Assembly (NCBI GenBank): GCA_028281165.1
Contig: JANQKI010000217.1
Span: 1-64,000 of the forward strand
DNA length: 64,000 bases
Direction of reading: 5' to 3'
Origin: Opitutaceae bacterium
GTDB taxonomy: Bacteria; Verrucomicrobiota; Verrucomicrobiia; Opitutales; Opitutaceae
Each line of letters starts with the position of its first letter. Position 1 is the first letter of the stretch. This document shows positions 8,400 to 17,112 of this stretch, one piece after another. The notes under the pieces were generated by a model. The model had not been told where the DNA came from, searched no databases, and saw only the letters and a program-made list of their open reading frames with translations. Both the position numbers and the translations under genes were made by a program.

Positions 8400-8430
8400 A
8401 GGCTCAGTATTTAGACTGGGCCTTTTTGCT
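8400..8430 (+). terminator. Intrinsic terminator after fliS
   Basis: AGGCTCAG (8400-8407) pairs with CTGGGCCT (8416-8423) across an 8-base loop, giving eight pairs with one G-U, followed by TTTTGCT. It lies 27 bases after the fliS stop. Confidence 0.85.
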
Positions 8431-8467
8431 TTAATCGCCAAATCTAGTATTCTAGAAAAACGTAACA

Positions 8468-8842
8468 ATGGCTGAGACACCTAAACAAATGGTATTGCTG
8501 GATGCCTACGAGGAACTCACTGAGAAAGAGACCTTTTGTCTTCGTGAAGCCAACATCAATGGGATGCTCGAAATAGAGGACAAGAAGGCAAAGCTTTTGG
8601 AGGAATTGCTACGCATGTCCAGCGAGTCCAATCTCTCTTCCGATCAGAAACAGGACTTCGATTCGCGTGTATCCGCATTGTTGAAACAGGAGAAGGAAAA
8701 CGAAACGTTTCTCAGCGGGTTGATGAAAGAAAATCGAGCAGCCTATCGAAAGCTTTCGCAGAACGCCGATTCCGCTTCGAAGATAAAAAAAGCCTACGGA
8801 AACAGCTCCCCCAATACACGGTCCTTCACCGATCAAGCCTAG
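8468..8842 (+). CDS. FlgN/FliT-like flagellar export chaperone candidate
   Basis: The 124-residue product is predicted by eye to be almost entirely helical and charged, with KETFCLREANINGMLEIEDKK near residues 20-40. That resembles the 'L..E...L...D...L..I...K..LL..L' pattern of FlgN/FliT-type substrate chaperones. It has no signal or membrane segment. It follows the fliS terminator and ends eight bases before pseC, so it is probably co-transcribed with pseC and pseG. That links a secretion chaperone to sugar synthesis in one unit. The family call rests on pattern and context only. Confidence 0.5.
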   Translation: MAETPKQMVLLDAYEELTEKETFCLREANINGMLEIEDKKAKLLEELLRMSSESNLSSDQKQDFDSRVSALLKQEKENETFLSGLMKENRAAYRKLSQNADSASKIKKAYGNSSPNTRSFTDQA

Positions 8843-8850
8843 GTTTCGGA

Positions 8851-10059
8851 ATGTCGCCGGAAAATCGATACGACAACGATAGGCCCGAATGGATTCCCTA
8901 TGCGCGACAAAGTATCGATGAGTCGGATATTCAAGCTGTTGTTCAAGCCTTGCGCTCCAATTACGTAACCCAGGGACCTCGTATCCGCTGGTTCGAGGAT
9001 GCTCTTAAGGAATTAACGGGAGCTCGCCATGCTATAGCGGTTTCAAGTGGAACGGCCGCTCTACACCTTTCTTGTCTTTGTCTCGATGTTACTGATGGAT
9101 TTTCCGGTATTGTTCCAGCCAATACATTTGTGGCCACTGCCAATTGTCTTAGGTTCTCTGGGGCAAAAGCAATCTTTGCTGATGTCGATTCGCAATCCGG
9201 CCTAGCGCAAGCCGAACACTTTAATTCTGCTATCGAAGGAAGCGTGAAGAACGGGATTAAGCCAAAAGCGCTTTTGCCAGTTTCCTATTCGGGAAGTTGT
9301 CCTGATCTTGAAGGCATTAGGAAACTAGCCGACGAACATGATATGCGGGTAATTCACGATGCGTCCCATAGCATTGGGGCCAGCTATTTATCTAGTGATA
9401 GAAGCGCTCATCGAAGCGGATCTTGCGCTCATGCGGATGTAGCCGTGTTTAGTTTCCATCCCGTAAAGCCTATTTGTTCAGGCGAGGGTGGAGCTTTGTT
9501 GACGAATGACCAAGCGGTTGCAAAGCGGGCAAGGGCTTTGCGATCGCATGGTGTAGAACGTAGTGAAGAAACTGTTACAAAGATAGGGCCTTGGGGTTAT
9601 GATCAAGTTGAGCTTGGCCTTAACTATCGCATGACTGAGCTTCAGGCCGCTCTAGGCTACAGCCAGTTGGGAAAATTGGATGAATTCGTCCAAAAAAGAC
9701 TAGCCCTTGCCCGGCGATATAATGATTTTCTATCGCAAGCCGAATTTAAAAAGGTATTCGAGCGCCCTTTGCTCGATGAACGCTCCTCGTGGCATCTTTA
9801 CGTAATCCGATTCCAGGAATCCTCTCTTCGCGACAAAGCATATCACTTCCTGAAAGAAAGGGACATCGGAACCCAAGTACATTACATTCCTCTGTATAGG
9901 CATTCCTACTACGAAGGTGGGAATCACGAAGAACTGCCAGGATCGGAATCGTTTTATAAAGCATGCCTTAGCTTGCCAATGTATCCAGCTCTTGAAGAAA
10001 AGGATCAAGATCGGACTATCGAGGCATTGAAGCTATTCTGCGAGCGAGTCACTGCATGA
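8851..10059 (+). CDS. pseC: UDP-4-amino-4,6-dideoxy-N-acetyl-beta-L-altrosamine transaminase (PseC)
   Basis: PseC is the PLP-dependent second step of CMP-pseudaminic acid synthesis, aminating the 4-keto sugar made by PseB. The N-terminus follows the family closely (IPYARQSIDESDIQAVVQAL, then a T-Q-G-P segment). The SSGTAALHL phosphate-binding loop is near residues 65-73, D170 in HDASHS pairs with the cofactor, and K206 in SFHPVKPICSGEGG is the expected Schiff-base lysine. The length of 402 residues is slightly above the usual ~385. The gene overlaps pseG by four bases (ATGA), so the two are translationally coupled. Confidence 0.9.
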   Translation: MSPENRYDNDRPEWIPYARQSIDESDIQAVVQALRSNYVTQGPRIRWFEDALKELTGARHAIAVSSGTAALHLSCLCLDVTDGFSGIVPANTFVATANCLRFSGAKAIFADVDSQSGLAQAEHFNSAIEGSVKNGIKPKALLPVSYSGSCPDLEGIRKLADEHDMRVIHDASHSIGASYLSSDRSAHRSGSCAHADVAVFSFHPVKPICSGEGGALLTNDQAVAKRARALRSHGVERSEETVTKIGPWGYDQVELGLNYRMTELQAALGYSQLGKLDEFVQKRLALARRYNDFLSQAEFKKVFERPLLDERSSWHLYVIRFQESSLRDKAYHFLKERDIGTQVHYIPLYRHSYYEGGNHEELPGSESFYKACLSLPMYPALEEKDQDRTIEALKLFCERVTA

Positions 10060-11096
10060 GAACAAAGAAGATCGTCTTCGAGTGTCGGTTTGGCAAAGAA
10101 GAAGGCTGGGGGCATCTGGTTCGCTGCTCCGCTTTGGCTCAAGCCGCTCAGCTTCGAGGCTGGCGAACGTGCTTGCTTAGCGGTTCTAAACTGAATATCG
10201 CGCCTGCCGAAATTCAAGAAGCCTTCGATATTCGTATAGAGCGGGACGGTTCTAGCCTAGACGTTTGTCCAGAGGAATTGAAGGACGCCAATGCGCTTGT
10301 CATAGACGAAATGTATTGGAGTGACGATGACATCGGCCGGCTTGCAAATGTTTTCAAAGGGGCTTTCAACTCAGGTAAGTTGATGTCTGTTGGCATTGAC
10401 GATATGCAGCGACGTTCAATGCGAGCCGTGGATATTGTGGTAAATACTCAGCTTGGTCTTCAGAGGGCGTCATATAATGAACGTTGTATTCAACTTCTCG
10501 GGGAAAAGTACTGCATGCTTCGCAAAGGCTTCGCCAATCCAGCTGCCATCGACTGGCGCCCCGAAAAGAATATTATTCCCATTCTTATCATGCTGGGCGG
10601 GACTGACGCTTTCGGCTTGAGCCAACAGGTTCTTCAAGAACTCCTATCGATTGAGAAGATCCGCTTTGCTCCAGTTCTAATTTCTGGGAATGCCACAGAA
10701 CAAGATTCTGATCTCGAACGACTTTTGTCCTCGTTTTCTGACTACAACTGGCTATGCAAAATGGATAGCCCTCAAATTGCGGGATGGATGAAAGCCTGTC
10801 GTTGCGCGATTATTGGCTGTGGAAGTTCGACTTTTGAAGTGGCCGTCTCATCTCTGCCGTTTGTTGGATTATCTATGGTCGACAACCAAATTGAAATGGC
10901 TAGGGCGATTGAAAAACACTGGAAGATGCCTGTCATCCATTTGAGAAACGGTGACACTGCTTTTTATCGATTTCGAGAAAGTATCTTAAAATTGGTTACA
11001 AGCTTCGAGAATGAAAAGCGAAGATCTTTTGAAGAAATAGACTCGCAAGGATCTAATCGTATTCTCAATGTAGTGGAAAAATCTATTCCTGATTAG
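10056..11096 (+). CDS. pseG: UDP-2,4-diacetamido-2,4,6-trideoxy-beta-L-altropyranose hydrolase (PseG)
   Basis: PseG removes UDP from the diacetamido sugar before condensation by PseI. It is a GT-B fold protein related to MurG. EEGWGHLVRC near residues 15-24 matches the family's GxGHxxRC motif, with His20 as the candidate catalytic base. MLGGTDAFG near 180 and GCGSSTFEVAVSS near 253-265 are the UDP-binding segments. The length of 346 residues is slightly longer than the Campylobacter form (~275-340). It is coupled to pseC by ATGA. PseH, often beside or fused to PseG, is not found in this window. Confidence 0.88.
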   Translation: MRTKKIVFECRFGKEEGWGHLVRCSALAQAAQLRGWRTCLLSGSKLNIAPAEIQEAFDIRIERDGSSLDVCPEELKDANALVIDEMYWSDDDIGRLANVFKGAFNSGKLMSVGIDDMQRRSMRAVDIVVNTQLGLQRASYNERCIQLLGEKYCMLRKGFANPAAIDWRPEKNIIPILIMLGGTDAFGLSQQVLQELLSIEKIRFAPVLISGNATEQDSDLERLLSSFSDYNWLCKMDSPQIAGWMKACRCAIIGCGSSTFEVAVSSLPFVGLSMVDNQIEMARAIEKHWKMPVIHLRNGDTAFYRFRESILKLVTSFENEKRRSFEEIDSQGSNRILNVVEKSIPD

Positions 11097-11103
11097 CTAT
11101 CCG

Positions 11104-12147
11104 CTAGGATTCAATGTCTTCCTTGCTTAGAGGACTGCCCATCTCCAAGTCGCGGCGAGCAGTCTTGTTTAGAACTGTCTTCCAATGTTTTGGGGCAAGT
11201 CCATCTGAAGGTCGAATGATCTTTATATTCTCCTTAGTGAACGGCTCCCCTTGTTTGATTGCTTTTGCTACGTATATGGATCTTCGATACTTTTTCTGAC
11301 TCTCGTCTTGTTTTACAGTACCCAACTCGCTCCTTCCCAGAGCAGCGTGTGTGGTTCTCGTTTTTCGTACTAGATCTCGCAGTTCGGCAGTTTCTAGGGA
11401 GAATTTCGCGTCGACACCGTTCTTGTCGCGATCGTCGGTTACATGCTTTTCTATCAGCCGGGCGCCGAGGGCCGTTGCAGCAATGGCGATTTCATTGGTT
11501 AGGCAATGATCCGAGAGCCCGACAGGGCAATTAAAGCGTTCTTGTAGCGTAAGCATTGATTTTAAATTAAAATCACTTGGATCGCTTGGGTAGGCGCTGA
11601 CACATTTTAATAGGACTACGTCGGAAGATCCGTTTGTTCTCAGGGTCTTAATGGCTTCGTCGATTTCCGATCCCGTGGCCATTCCCGTACTCAGAACGAC
11701 GGGTTTTCCCGTTTCGGCTACTCTTTCTAGCAGCGGTATGTGGGTGATCTCGAAAGAGGAAATTTTATAGAGTTGCGGATCGATTTCGTTCTCAAGAAAA
11801 TCCACTGCAGCTTCATCAAAAGGCGTACTGAAAAGCGTGATAGCGAGATCGTCTGCTAAATCTTTTAGCGGCTTGTGCCACTCGTAGGGCGTGCTGGCTT
11901 TAGTGTAGAGTTCGAAAAGCGATTGGCCCTTCCAGAGTCCGTCTTGAACAACGAATTCTTCAGATTTGCAATCTAGCGTGAGGGAGTTCGCCGCGTAGGT
12001 CTGCAGCTTGATTGCATCGGCGCCGACTTGAGCAGCTTTTTGTATGATATTCTTGGCGACACTGAAATCTTGTCTGTGGTTGCCCGAGAGCTCAGCAACG
12101 ACTATAGGGGGCTGCGTTTCATCCTTAATGCGTTCAATGAGGCTCAT
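11104..12147 (-). CDS. pseI: Pseudaminic acid synthase (PseI, NeuB family)
   Basis: PseI condenses the 6-deoxy diacetamido altrose with phosphoenolpyruvate to give pseudaminic acid. The N-terminal TIM barrel shows VAELSGNHRQD (E19, H24) and GADAIKLQTY (K47, Q49), all expected at the PEP and metal site. A C-terminal SAF/antifreeze-like domain (RRSIYVAKAIKQGEPFTKENI) spans about residues 285-345. It lies 20 bases after pseB on the same strand and meets pseG tail to tail with a seven-base gap. Sequence alone separates PseI from NeuB only partly; the neighbouring PseB, PseC and PseG make PseI the likely form. Confidence 0.9.
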   Translation of the reverse strand: MSLIERIKDETQPPIVVAELSGNHRQDFSVAKNIIQKAAQVGADAIKLQTYAANSLTLDCKSEEFVVQDGLWKGQSLFELYTKASTPYEWHKPLKDLADDLAITLFSTPFDEAAVDFLENEIDPQLYKISSFEITHIPLLERVAETGKPVVLSTGMATGSEIDEAIKTLRTNGSSDVVLLKCVSAYPSDPSDFNLKSMLTLQERFNCPVGLSDHCLTNEIAIAATALGARLIEKHVTDDRDKNGVDAKFSLETAELRDLVRKTRTTHAALGRSELGTVKQDESQKKYRRSIYVAKAIKQGEPFTKENIKIIRPSDGLAPKHWKTVLNKTARRDLEMGSPLSKEDIES

Positions 12148-12167
12148 TGATTGCGAAGCGATTGAGC

Positions 12168-13163
12168 TTATACGAGCTTGCTCTCTTGAAATTGTGTGAC
12201 GAGCTCTGCGATTTGAGGAATCGAAAGTCTGTCAGGATTGTTGAAACTATCGTACCCAAATCCTTCTTCACACTTTCGACCTCGATGTTCCTTGGGTTTA
12301 TACTCCCAATAGGGAAGCGAGGGGTGGATGATAAATCGGTCTTTTTGCTCGACCGTATAGAGAGCTTCATCCGTGGGTACCAGAGACTCATGGAGCTTTT
12401 CGCCGGGACGCAGTCCCACAATTTCCATCTCGCAATCGGGAGCGATCGCTTTCGCTAAGTCGCCTAATGAACAGCTAGGCATTTTGGGAATGAAGATTTC
12501 GCCACCCGTCATGTCATTCAGGGATCGCAGAGCGAATTTGACTCCGTTGCCGATGGTAATGAGAAAACGGGTCATTTCCGGTTTTGTCACGGTGATGGTT
12601 CCTTCTTTCTTTTGCTGAAGAAAGATCGGTATCACCGATCCGCGACTTCCGACCACGTTGCCATAGCGTACCACCGAAAATCGGGTCTCCTGTTTTCCGC
12701 TGTAGCTGTTGCCAGCAATAAAAATCTTGTCCGAGCAGAGTTTGGTGGCTCCGTATAGGTTTACTGGATTGACCGCTTTATCAGTGCTTAACGCGATGAC
12801 TTGTTTGACCTTTGCGCTGAGGGCGGCGTCCACCACGTTCATCGCCCCGTTTATGTTGGTTTTAATGAACTCGTGCGGATTGTATTCCGCTGCGGGGACT
12901 TGCTTTAAAGCGGCGGCGTGGATGACGTAGTCGACTCCAGCCATTGCTCGTTCGAGCCGATTCCGGTCGCGAACATCGCCTAGAAAAAATCGCAACGACT
13001 TGCTTGAGAAGCACGGTTGAGGCGCCATTTCGGACTGCTTCAGTTCGTCTCGCGAGAAAATGATGACTTTGCCGGGTTTGTATTTTTTGATGAGTTCCCA
13101 GGCGCAGCGCTGACCAAAGGAACCAGTGCCGCCCGTTATGAGGATTGTCGCGCCTTCAAGCAT
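12168..13163 (-). CDS. pseB: UDP-N-acetylglucosamine 4,6-dehydratase, inverting (PseB)
   Basis: PseB starts pseudaminic acid synthesis by dehydrating and C5-epimerising UDP-GlcNAc. The Rossmann motif GGTGSFGQ is at residues 11-18. STDKAVNPVNLYGATK at 126-141 supplies D128, K129 and Y137, matching the catalytic Asp-Lys-Tyr of the FlaA1/PseB group, which differs from ordinary SDR dehydratases. The 331-residue length is typical. It leads the - strand unit with pseI, and its promoter must lie in the 212-base gap shared with the divergent NtrC-type regulator, so linked control of the two is possible. Confidence 0.92.
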   Translation of the reverse strand: MLEGATILITGGTGSFGQRCAWELIKKYKPGKVIIFSRDELKQSEMAPQPCFSSKSLRFFLGDVRDRNRLERAMAGVDYVIHAAALKQVPAAEYNPHEFIKTNINGAMNVVDAALSAKVKQVIALSTDKAVNPVNLYGATKLCSDKIFIAGNSYSGKQETRFSVVRYGNVVGSRGSVIPIFLQQKKEGTITVTKPEMTRFLITIGNGVKFALRSLNDMTGGEIFIPKMPSCSLGDLAKAIAPDCEMEIVGLRPGEKLHESLVPTDEALYTVEQKDRFIIHPSLPYWEYKPKEHRGRKCEEGFGYDSFNNPDRLSIPQIAELVTQFQESKLV

Positions 13164-13375
13164 GTAAATTGCGAGTAATGTGAGGAGAAATCGGAGTTAA
13201 AGCTAACCTGCGGAGAAGAGTAAGTGGCTGAAAGGTACATCTTTGAACCGAAATTTACAATTTAGGCTTTCGAAATTGTTTCAATCATCTTCTAAATGCG
13301 TACAGTAGGAAGCTCGAACCATAGCAATGGTTACTCTTCATATTTCCCGCATTTTTTTATTACACGGCTCGCTTT

Positions 13376-14887
13376 ATGACTGTTGAACGGATTCTCATCC
13401 TGGACGATGAGTTGATAATCAGAAAGGCTCTCGAGGAGCAGCTACGTCGCAAACGCTATTCAGTATGCAGCGTTTCGACTCTAAAGGAAGCAGAGCAGCA
13501 TTTGCTGAAAGACGAATTTGATTTGCTGTTTGTGGACGTTCATCTGCCCGATGGCATGGGTACGGATTTGCTGGAGCGCGTTTCTCAGATTCCTAATTCG
13601 CCGCTCGTTGCTATCATCACAGGCAACGGGACGATTGAATCAGCCGTCAAGTGCATGCAGGAGGGGGCTTTCGATTATATTATCAAGCCGTTTTCATCTT
13701 CGCAGATCGACGTCTTGATGAAGAAGGCTCAGAATTATCGGCAGCTGGTCAAGGTGAACCAGTTCTTTACCAAGGAAAGCGTCGAGAGCGCCGAAATCAT
13801 TGGCAAAAGCGGACCGATTCATCAGCTACGCGAAATGATATCAAAGGTCGCTCCTACCGAGGCCACCGTACTGATCAACGGTGAAAATGGAACAGGTAAG
13901 GAGCTTGTAGCCAATGAGTTACATCGTTGCAGTTCACGCAAGGCCGCCCCGTTTATTCGAGTCAACTGCGCCGCGGTTTCGGAAACGCTTATCGAAAGCG
14001 AGTTTTTCGGTCACGAAAAGGGAGCCTACACCGGGGCGATGCAGCGACGCGAGGGTCGCTTTGAATTAGCTGATGGTGGTACCATTCTCCTCGATGAAAT
14101 CAGCGAGATTTCTCCTAAGCTTCAAGCGAAGTTGCTGCGCGTTTTGCAGGAAAGGGAGTTCGAGCGCGTCGGTGGCAATAAAACGATCAAGGTGGATGTT
14201 CGTGTCATTGCGACGACCAACCGGGATTTAGTTAAATGCGTGGAGAAAGGCGATTTTCGTCAGGATCTTTTCTACCGTCTGAATGTATTTCCTATTCAAG
14301 TACCTCCGCTAAGGAATCGGCAGGGAGACATTTTGCTGTTGGCGAAGAATTTCGCGCAACGCTTTGCTCGGAAACATGGCTGCAAGATAAAAGGATTTGA
14401 AGACGATGCGATCCGGTCCTTGGAATCGCATTCCTGGCCTGGCAACGTGCGCGAGCTGCAAAATACCATTGAACGCTCTGTTATTTTAACGGGTTCTGAC
14501 AACAAGATCGGCGCCGCTTCACTTGGCCTGTTGTCAATGCAGGTCAACGTTCCTGCCAGCCTTCAATCTCAACCTGCCGTTCCTGGTTTTCAGCCTTCGG
14601 TTCCAGAATTTGCAGGGGTTGGTAGCTCTCAACCTGCCTACAGCGAGGCTTCGCCACAGTATGCCGTCGCTCCCAATGCAGCTAGTTCCGGTCTTGCAAG
14701 TTTCGGCGAGAACGAGACTCCCTTGCCGCTGGAGGAGATTGAGAAGCAACACATTCTGGTTACTTTAGAATCAACGGACGGCAATCGCACAAAGGCGGCG
14801 AAGTTGCTTGGCATAAGCATAAGGACGCTACGCAATAAATTGGCCGCCTACAGGAAAGACGGCGAGTTCATCCCGGGCGAAGATTGA
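13376..14887 (+). CDS. NtrC-family sigma-54-dependent response regulator
   Basis: The domain order is receiver (1-120; acidic pair D10/D11, phosphoacceptor D54, T82, K104), sigma-54 AAA+ activator (about 140-380; Walker A GENGTGKE at 169-176, GAYTGA at 216-221, Walker B GGTILLDE at 234-241), a Pro/Gln/Ser linker (about 385-445) and a Fis-type helix-turn-helix (about 450-497; [20 protein letters not shown]). The sigma-54 contact loop is GAYTGA instead of GAFTGA, a common functional variant. Its place between pse genes and cheX suggests a flagellar master regulator of the FlrC/FlgR kind. No cognate kinase gene is seen in the window. Confidence 0.9.
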   Translation: MTVERILILDDELIIRKALEEQLRRKRYSVCSVSTLKEAEQHLLKDEFDLLFVDVHLPDGMGTDLLERVSQIPNSPLVAIITGNGTIESAVKCMQEGAFDYIIKPFSSSQIDVLMKKAQNYRQLVKVNQFFTKESVESAEIIGKSGPIHQLREMISKVAPTEATVLINGENGTGKELVANELHRCSSRKAAPFIRVNCAAVSETLIESEFFGHEKGAYTGAMQRREGRFELADGGTILLDEISEISPKLQAKLLRVLQEREFERVGGNKTIKVDVRVIATTNRDLVKCVEKGDFRQDLFYRLNVFPIQVPPLRNRQGDILLLAKNFAQRFARKHGCKIKGFEDDAIRSLESHSWPGNVRELQNTIERSVILTGSDNKIGAASLGLLSMQVNVPASLQSQPAVPGFQPSVPEFAGVGSSQPAYSEASPQYAVAPNAASSGLASFGENETPLPLEEIEKQHILVTLESTDGNRTKAAKLLGISIRTLRNKLAAYRKDGEFIPGED

Positions 14888-15092
14888 ATATTCGTCCCGC
14901 CTCCTATCTTAGCTTGATCGGCTAAGCCTGTCGGGCTTTCGCATGTATCTGGTCTGTGTATTCGGGTTTCAAGTTTTGTTGAGCCGGGTTCACACTTACA
15001 AGAATGCCCGATTTTAAACCAGCGGGTAGATCCCTACTGGCTCACTTTTGTTAAAAGGTTCAGAATTCATCTATCCTGGTCGAAATTCTTCC
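14888..15092. other. Gap between the NtrC-type gene and the cheX promoter; weak hairpin only
   Basis: No credible gene is seen. A hairpin with CCAG (15019-15022), a GGG/CCC inner pairing and CTGG (15037-15040) is followed by a short T-rich run and might be a weak terminator for the regulator gene. Confidence 0.35.
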
Positions 15093-15119
15093 TAAACCTT
15101 TCAGAGGGGAGAACGATAT
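15093..15119 (+). promoter_or_regulatory. Sigma-28-like promoter upstream of cheX
   Basis: TAAACCTT (15093-15100), an 11-base spacer and AACGATAT (15112-15119) match 11 of 16 positions of TAAAGTTT-N11-GCCGATAA with exact spacing. The -10 ends 35 bases before the cheX ATG, close to the geometry seen at fliD. Confidence 0.6.
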
Positions 15120-15154
15120 AGTTCTAGAGCCCACATATTTTCTCCCACGTACTG

Positions 15155-15688
15155 ATGCAACAGACATTCCCCATATCAGATCAGGAACTTGAAGCGCTGG
15201 CCGTCAACTCAGTGAGCAGCGTCTTCAATACCATGCTGGAATCGGAGGCCCATTTGCGGGAGACTATAAAAATCGACGAAGAGGCTTTGGAGAAAGGCGT
15301 CAATCTCCCGATCAATACTTCCCAGATTCTTTTAGCCGGCACCGTTGGTTTTATCGGTGGATTGACCGGCATCATCTACATTTTCATGGATCTCCCACTT
15401 GCCATGAAGACAACATGCAAGCTCCTCGGTCTCGAAGCTGATGAAGTTGAAGAAGAGGGCCACGAAACGGTGAACGACGCCATTGGCGAACTTACCAACA
15501 TGATCGTAGGCACCTTCAAAAACGATCTTAGCAATAAAGGATACGAATGCCGCATGACGATCCCATCAATTCTGCGCGGTTCGAACTACACTATTGAACC
15601 AGCGGAAGCCGCGTTGCGGCGCATTTTCAAATTCGACTGCGAAGGTAGCTCCTTCGTTCTCGATATCCTTATTAAAGAAGAAGACTAA
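15155..15688 (+). CDS. cheX: CheX-like chemotaxis phosphatase
   Basis: CheX/CheC/FliY phosphatases remove phosphate from CheY. The key ExxN motif is present once, in AIGELTNMIVGTFKN (E112 to N115), as in CheX and unlike CheC, which has two. An earlier hydrophobic strand pair (AGTVGFIGGLTGIIYIFMD, about 61-79) is typical of the fold. The 177 residues are close to the family norm. The next gene, 22 bases downstream, encodes a CheY-like receiver protein, a probable substrate. A sigma-28-like promoter lies upstream, so expression is probably late-flagellar. Confidence 0.85.
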   Translation: MQQTFPISDQELEALAVNSVSSVFNTMLESEAHLRETIKIDEEALEKGVNLPINTSQILLAGTVGFIGGLTGIIYIFMDLPLAMKTTCKLLGLEADEVEEEGHETVNDAIGELTNMIVGTFKNDLSNKGYECRMTIPSILRGSNYTIEPAEAALRRIFKFDCEGSSFVLDILIKEED

Positions 15689-15710
15689 GTTTTAGAATTT
15701 AGAAGCAGCC

Positions 15711-16832
15711 ATGAGTGTTAAGATACTAACAGTCGACGACTCAAAGACGGTCAGAATTATCGTTAAGAAGGCTTTCAAGAGCTTCGATTGCGAGGTGCTT
15801 GAAGCTCAGAATGGGGTTGAGGGCCTAGCCATGGCAGCGAAGGTCAACCCAGACATCATCCTTCTCGACATCACCATGCCAGTGATGGATGGCGTTGAAA
15901 TGCTGACTAAGCTTAAGTCGGATCCTGCACTTAAAACGATTCCCGTTATTATGCTTACAGCGGAAGCGGGTCGCGAAAATGTTATGAAGATCGCTAAGAT
16001 CGGTGTTCGCGACTATATCGTTAAGCCCTTTAAAGAAGACGTGCTTTGCGACAAGGTCAGCCGCGTCATTGATCTGAGGCCAGCAGGCGAGTCAGAGCCT
16101 CAGCAGAAGAAGATCGACGATCCAATCGATATTCTCGTTGTCGAAGATAAGCCGGCTATCATCGATCAGATTAAAAAAGGTTTTGAGCACACTCCATGGA
16201 ACGTATTCGGAGTTTCCTCAACCGGCGAGGCTATCGACTTCTGTCAGAAGAAGGTGCCTGACTGTATTCTGATGAGTCTTTCTCTACCAGAAGACGCGGC
16301 CATAACTCTTTTCCGCATTGTTCGCTCGAATGCGAAAACTAAATATGTGCCTCTGTTCGGTCTATCGGTGAAGACTGCTAGCGAAGAACAGCATCGCGCT
16401 CAGCAAGCAGGCTTTAGCACAATCATTACCAAGCCAATCGATTTTCCAGAACTCGAAAACAAGATCGGCAAAGCGGTTAACCTCGATACCTCTGGCAAGT
16501 ACTTTGGTCTCGAAGAAGACTACATGACCGTAAAGCTGCCAAACGTTTGCAATGCGGCTGTGGTTAACGAAGTTAGCAACTACTTGAAAACTAAGACTGG
16601 GGAAGCCGTTGATGCTGGTATCTCGAATGTGGTTTTCGACGCTCAAGAAGTTCAGTCTTTGGATATGGAAGTTATAAAGCTTCTTCTCCATTCGATGAAA
16701 CTTTGCCGCGATCTGAGTCTCAATTATGCCTTGGCTGGAAATGCCACCGTTATTGAGGACAGCAAGAAATTTGAAGAATCGAAAGACTGGGTTTTCTGCG
16801 ATTCCGTCGAAGCTGCTCGCGAGTCGATTTAG
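15711..16832 (+). CDS. Tandem-receiver protein with C-terminal STAS-like domain
   Basis: The first receiver (residues 1-122) has all CheY-type residues: D9/D10, phosphoacceptor D53 in LLDITMPVMDG, T83 and K105. The second receiver (about 138-258) keeps the acidic pair E145/D146 and K241, but has Ser at the phosphoacceptor position (CILMSLSLPED, about S189), so it probably cannot be phosphorylated in the usual way. Residues 265-373 look like a STAS/anti-sigma-antagonist-like domain (TVKLPNV..., VVFDAQEVQSLDMEVIKLL). It lies 22 bases downstream of cheX, so CheX may dephosphorylate the first receiver. It could be a chemotaxis output, scaffold or partner-switching regulator; no close named family is recognised. 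Confidence 0.8.
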   Translation: MSVKILTVDDSKTVRIIVKKAFKSFDCEVLEAQNGVEGLAMAAKVNPDIILLDITMPVMDGVEMLTKLKSDPALKTIPVIMLTAEAGRENVMKIAKIGVRDYIVKPFKEDVLCDKVSRVIDLRPAGESEPQQKKIDDPIDILVVEDKPAIIDQIKKGFEHTPWNVFGVSSTGEAIDFCQKKVPDCILMSLSLPEDAAITLFRIVRSNAKTKYVPLFGLSVKTASEEQHRAQQAGFSTIITKPIDFPELENKIGKAVNLDTSGKYFGLEEDYMTVKLPNVCNAAVVNEVSNYLKTKTGEAVDAGISNVVFDAQEVQSLDMEVIKLLLHSMKLCRDLSLNYALAGNATVIEDSKKFEESKDWVFCDSVEAARESI

Positions 16833-16856
16833 ATTTTGTAGTAATAATTTCAGTAC

Positions 16857-16890
16857 AAGCCCGCTAGACATGGCGGGCTTTCCTGTTTTT
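16857..16890 (+). terminator. Intrinsic terminator after the receiver/STAS gene
   Basis: AAGCCCGC (16857-16864) pairs perfectly with GCGGGCTT (16873-16880) over an 8-base loop, followed by TCCTGTTTTT. It closes the cheX unit 25 bases after the stop. I see no gene in the remaining bases to 17112. Confidence 0.85.
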
Positions 16891-17112
16891 AACGTTCGGG
16901 CTGTATTGCAGATAGGCTTTTCGTAAGAAAGCAAACTCTGCAGGTGTTGTGACTGCCATTCCAATCTCTGCGATGAGGCATGCCTATAGAACTATCATTC
17001 TCCCTCGTCTTTTCGCCTAGCCCCATCTTACATGGAAGGCTTCTTGTCGTTTCGAACCTTCTAAGGAGCTATGTCTCCATCGGTTCGTTAGATAGTAGTA
17101 GACTTTCTCTAG

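Noticed and set aside
16362-16964. 200-codon ORF on the - strand opposite the two-receiver gene
   Set aside because: It lies antisense to a clear receiver/STAS coding frame and spans its terminator; no recognisable domain.
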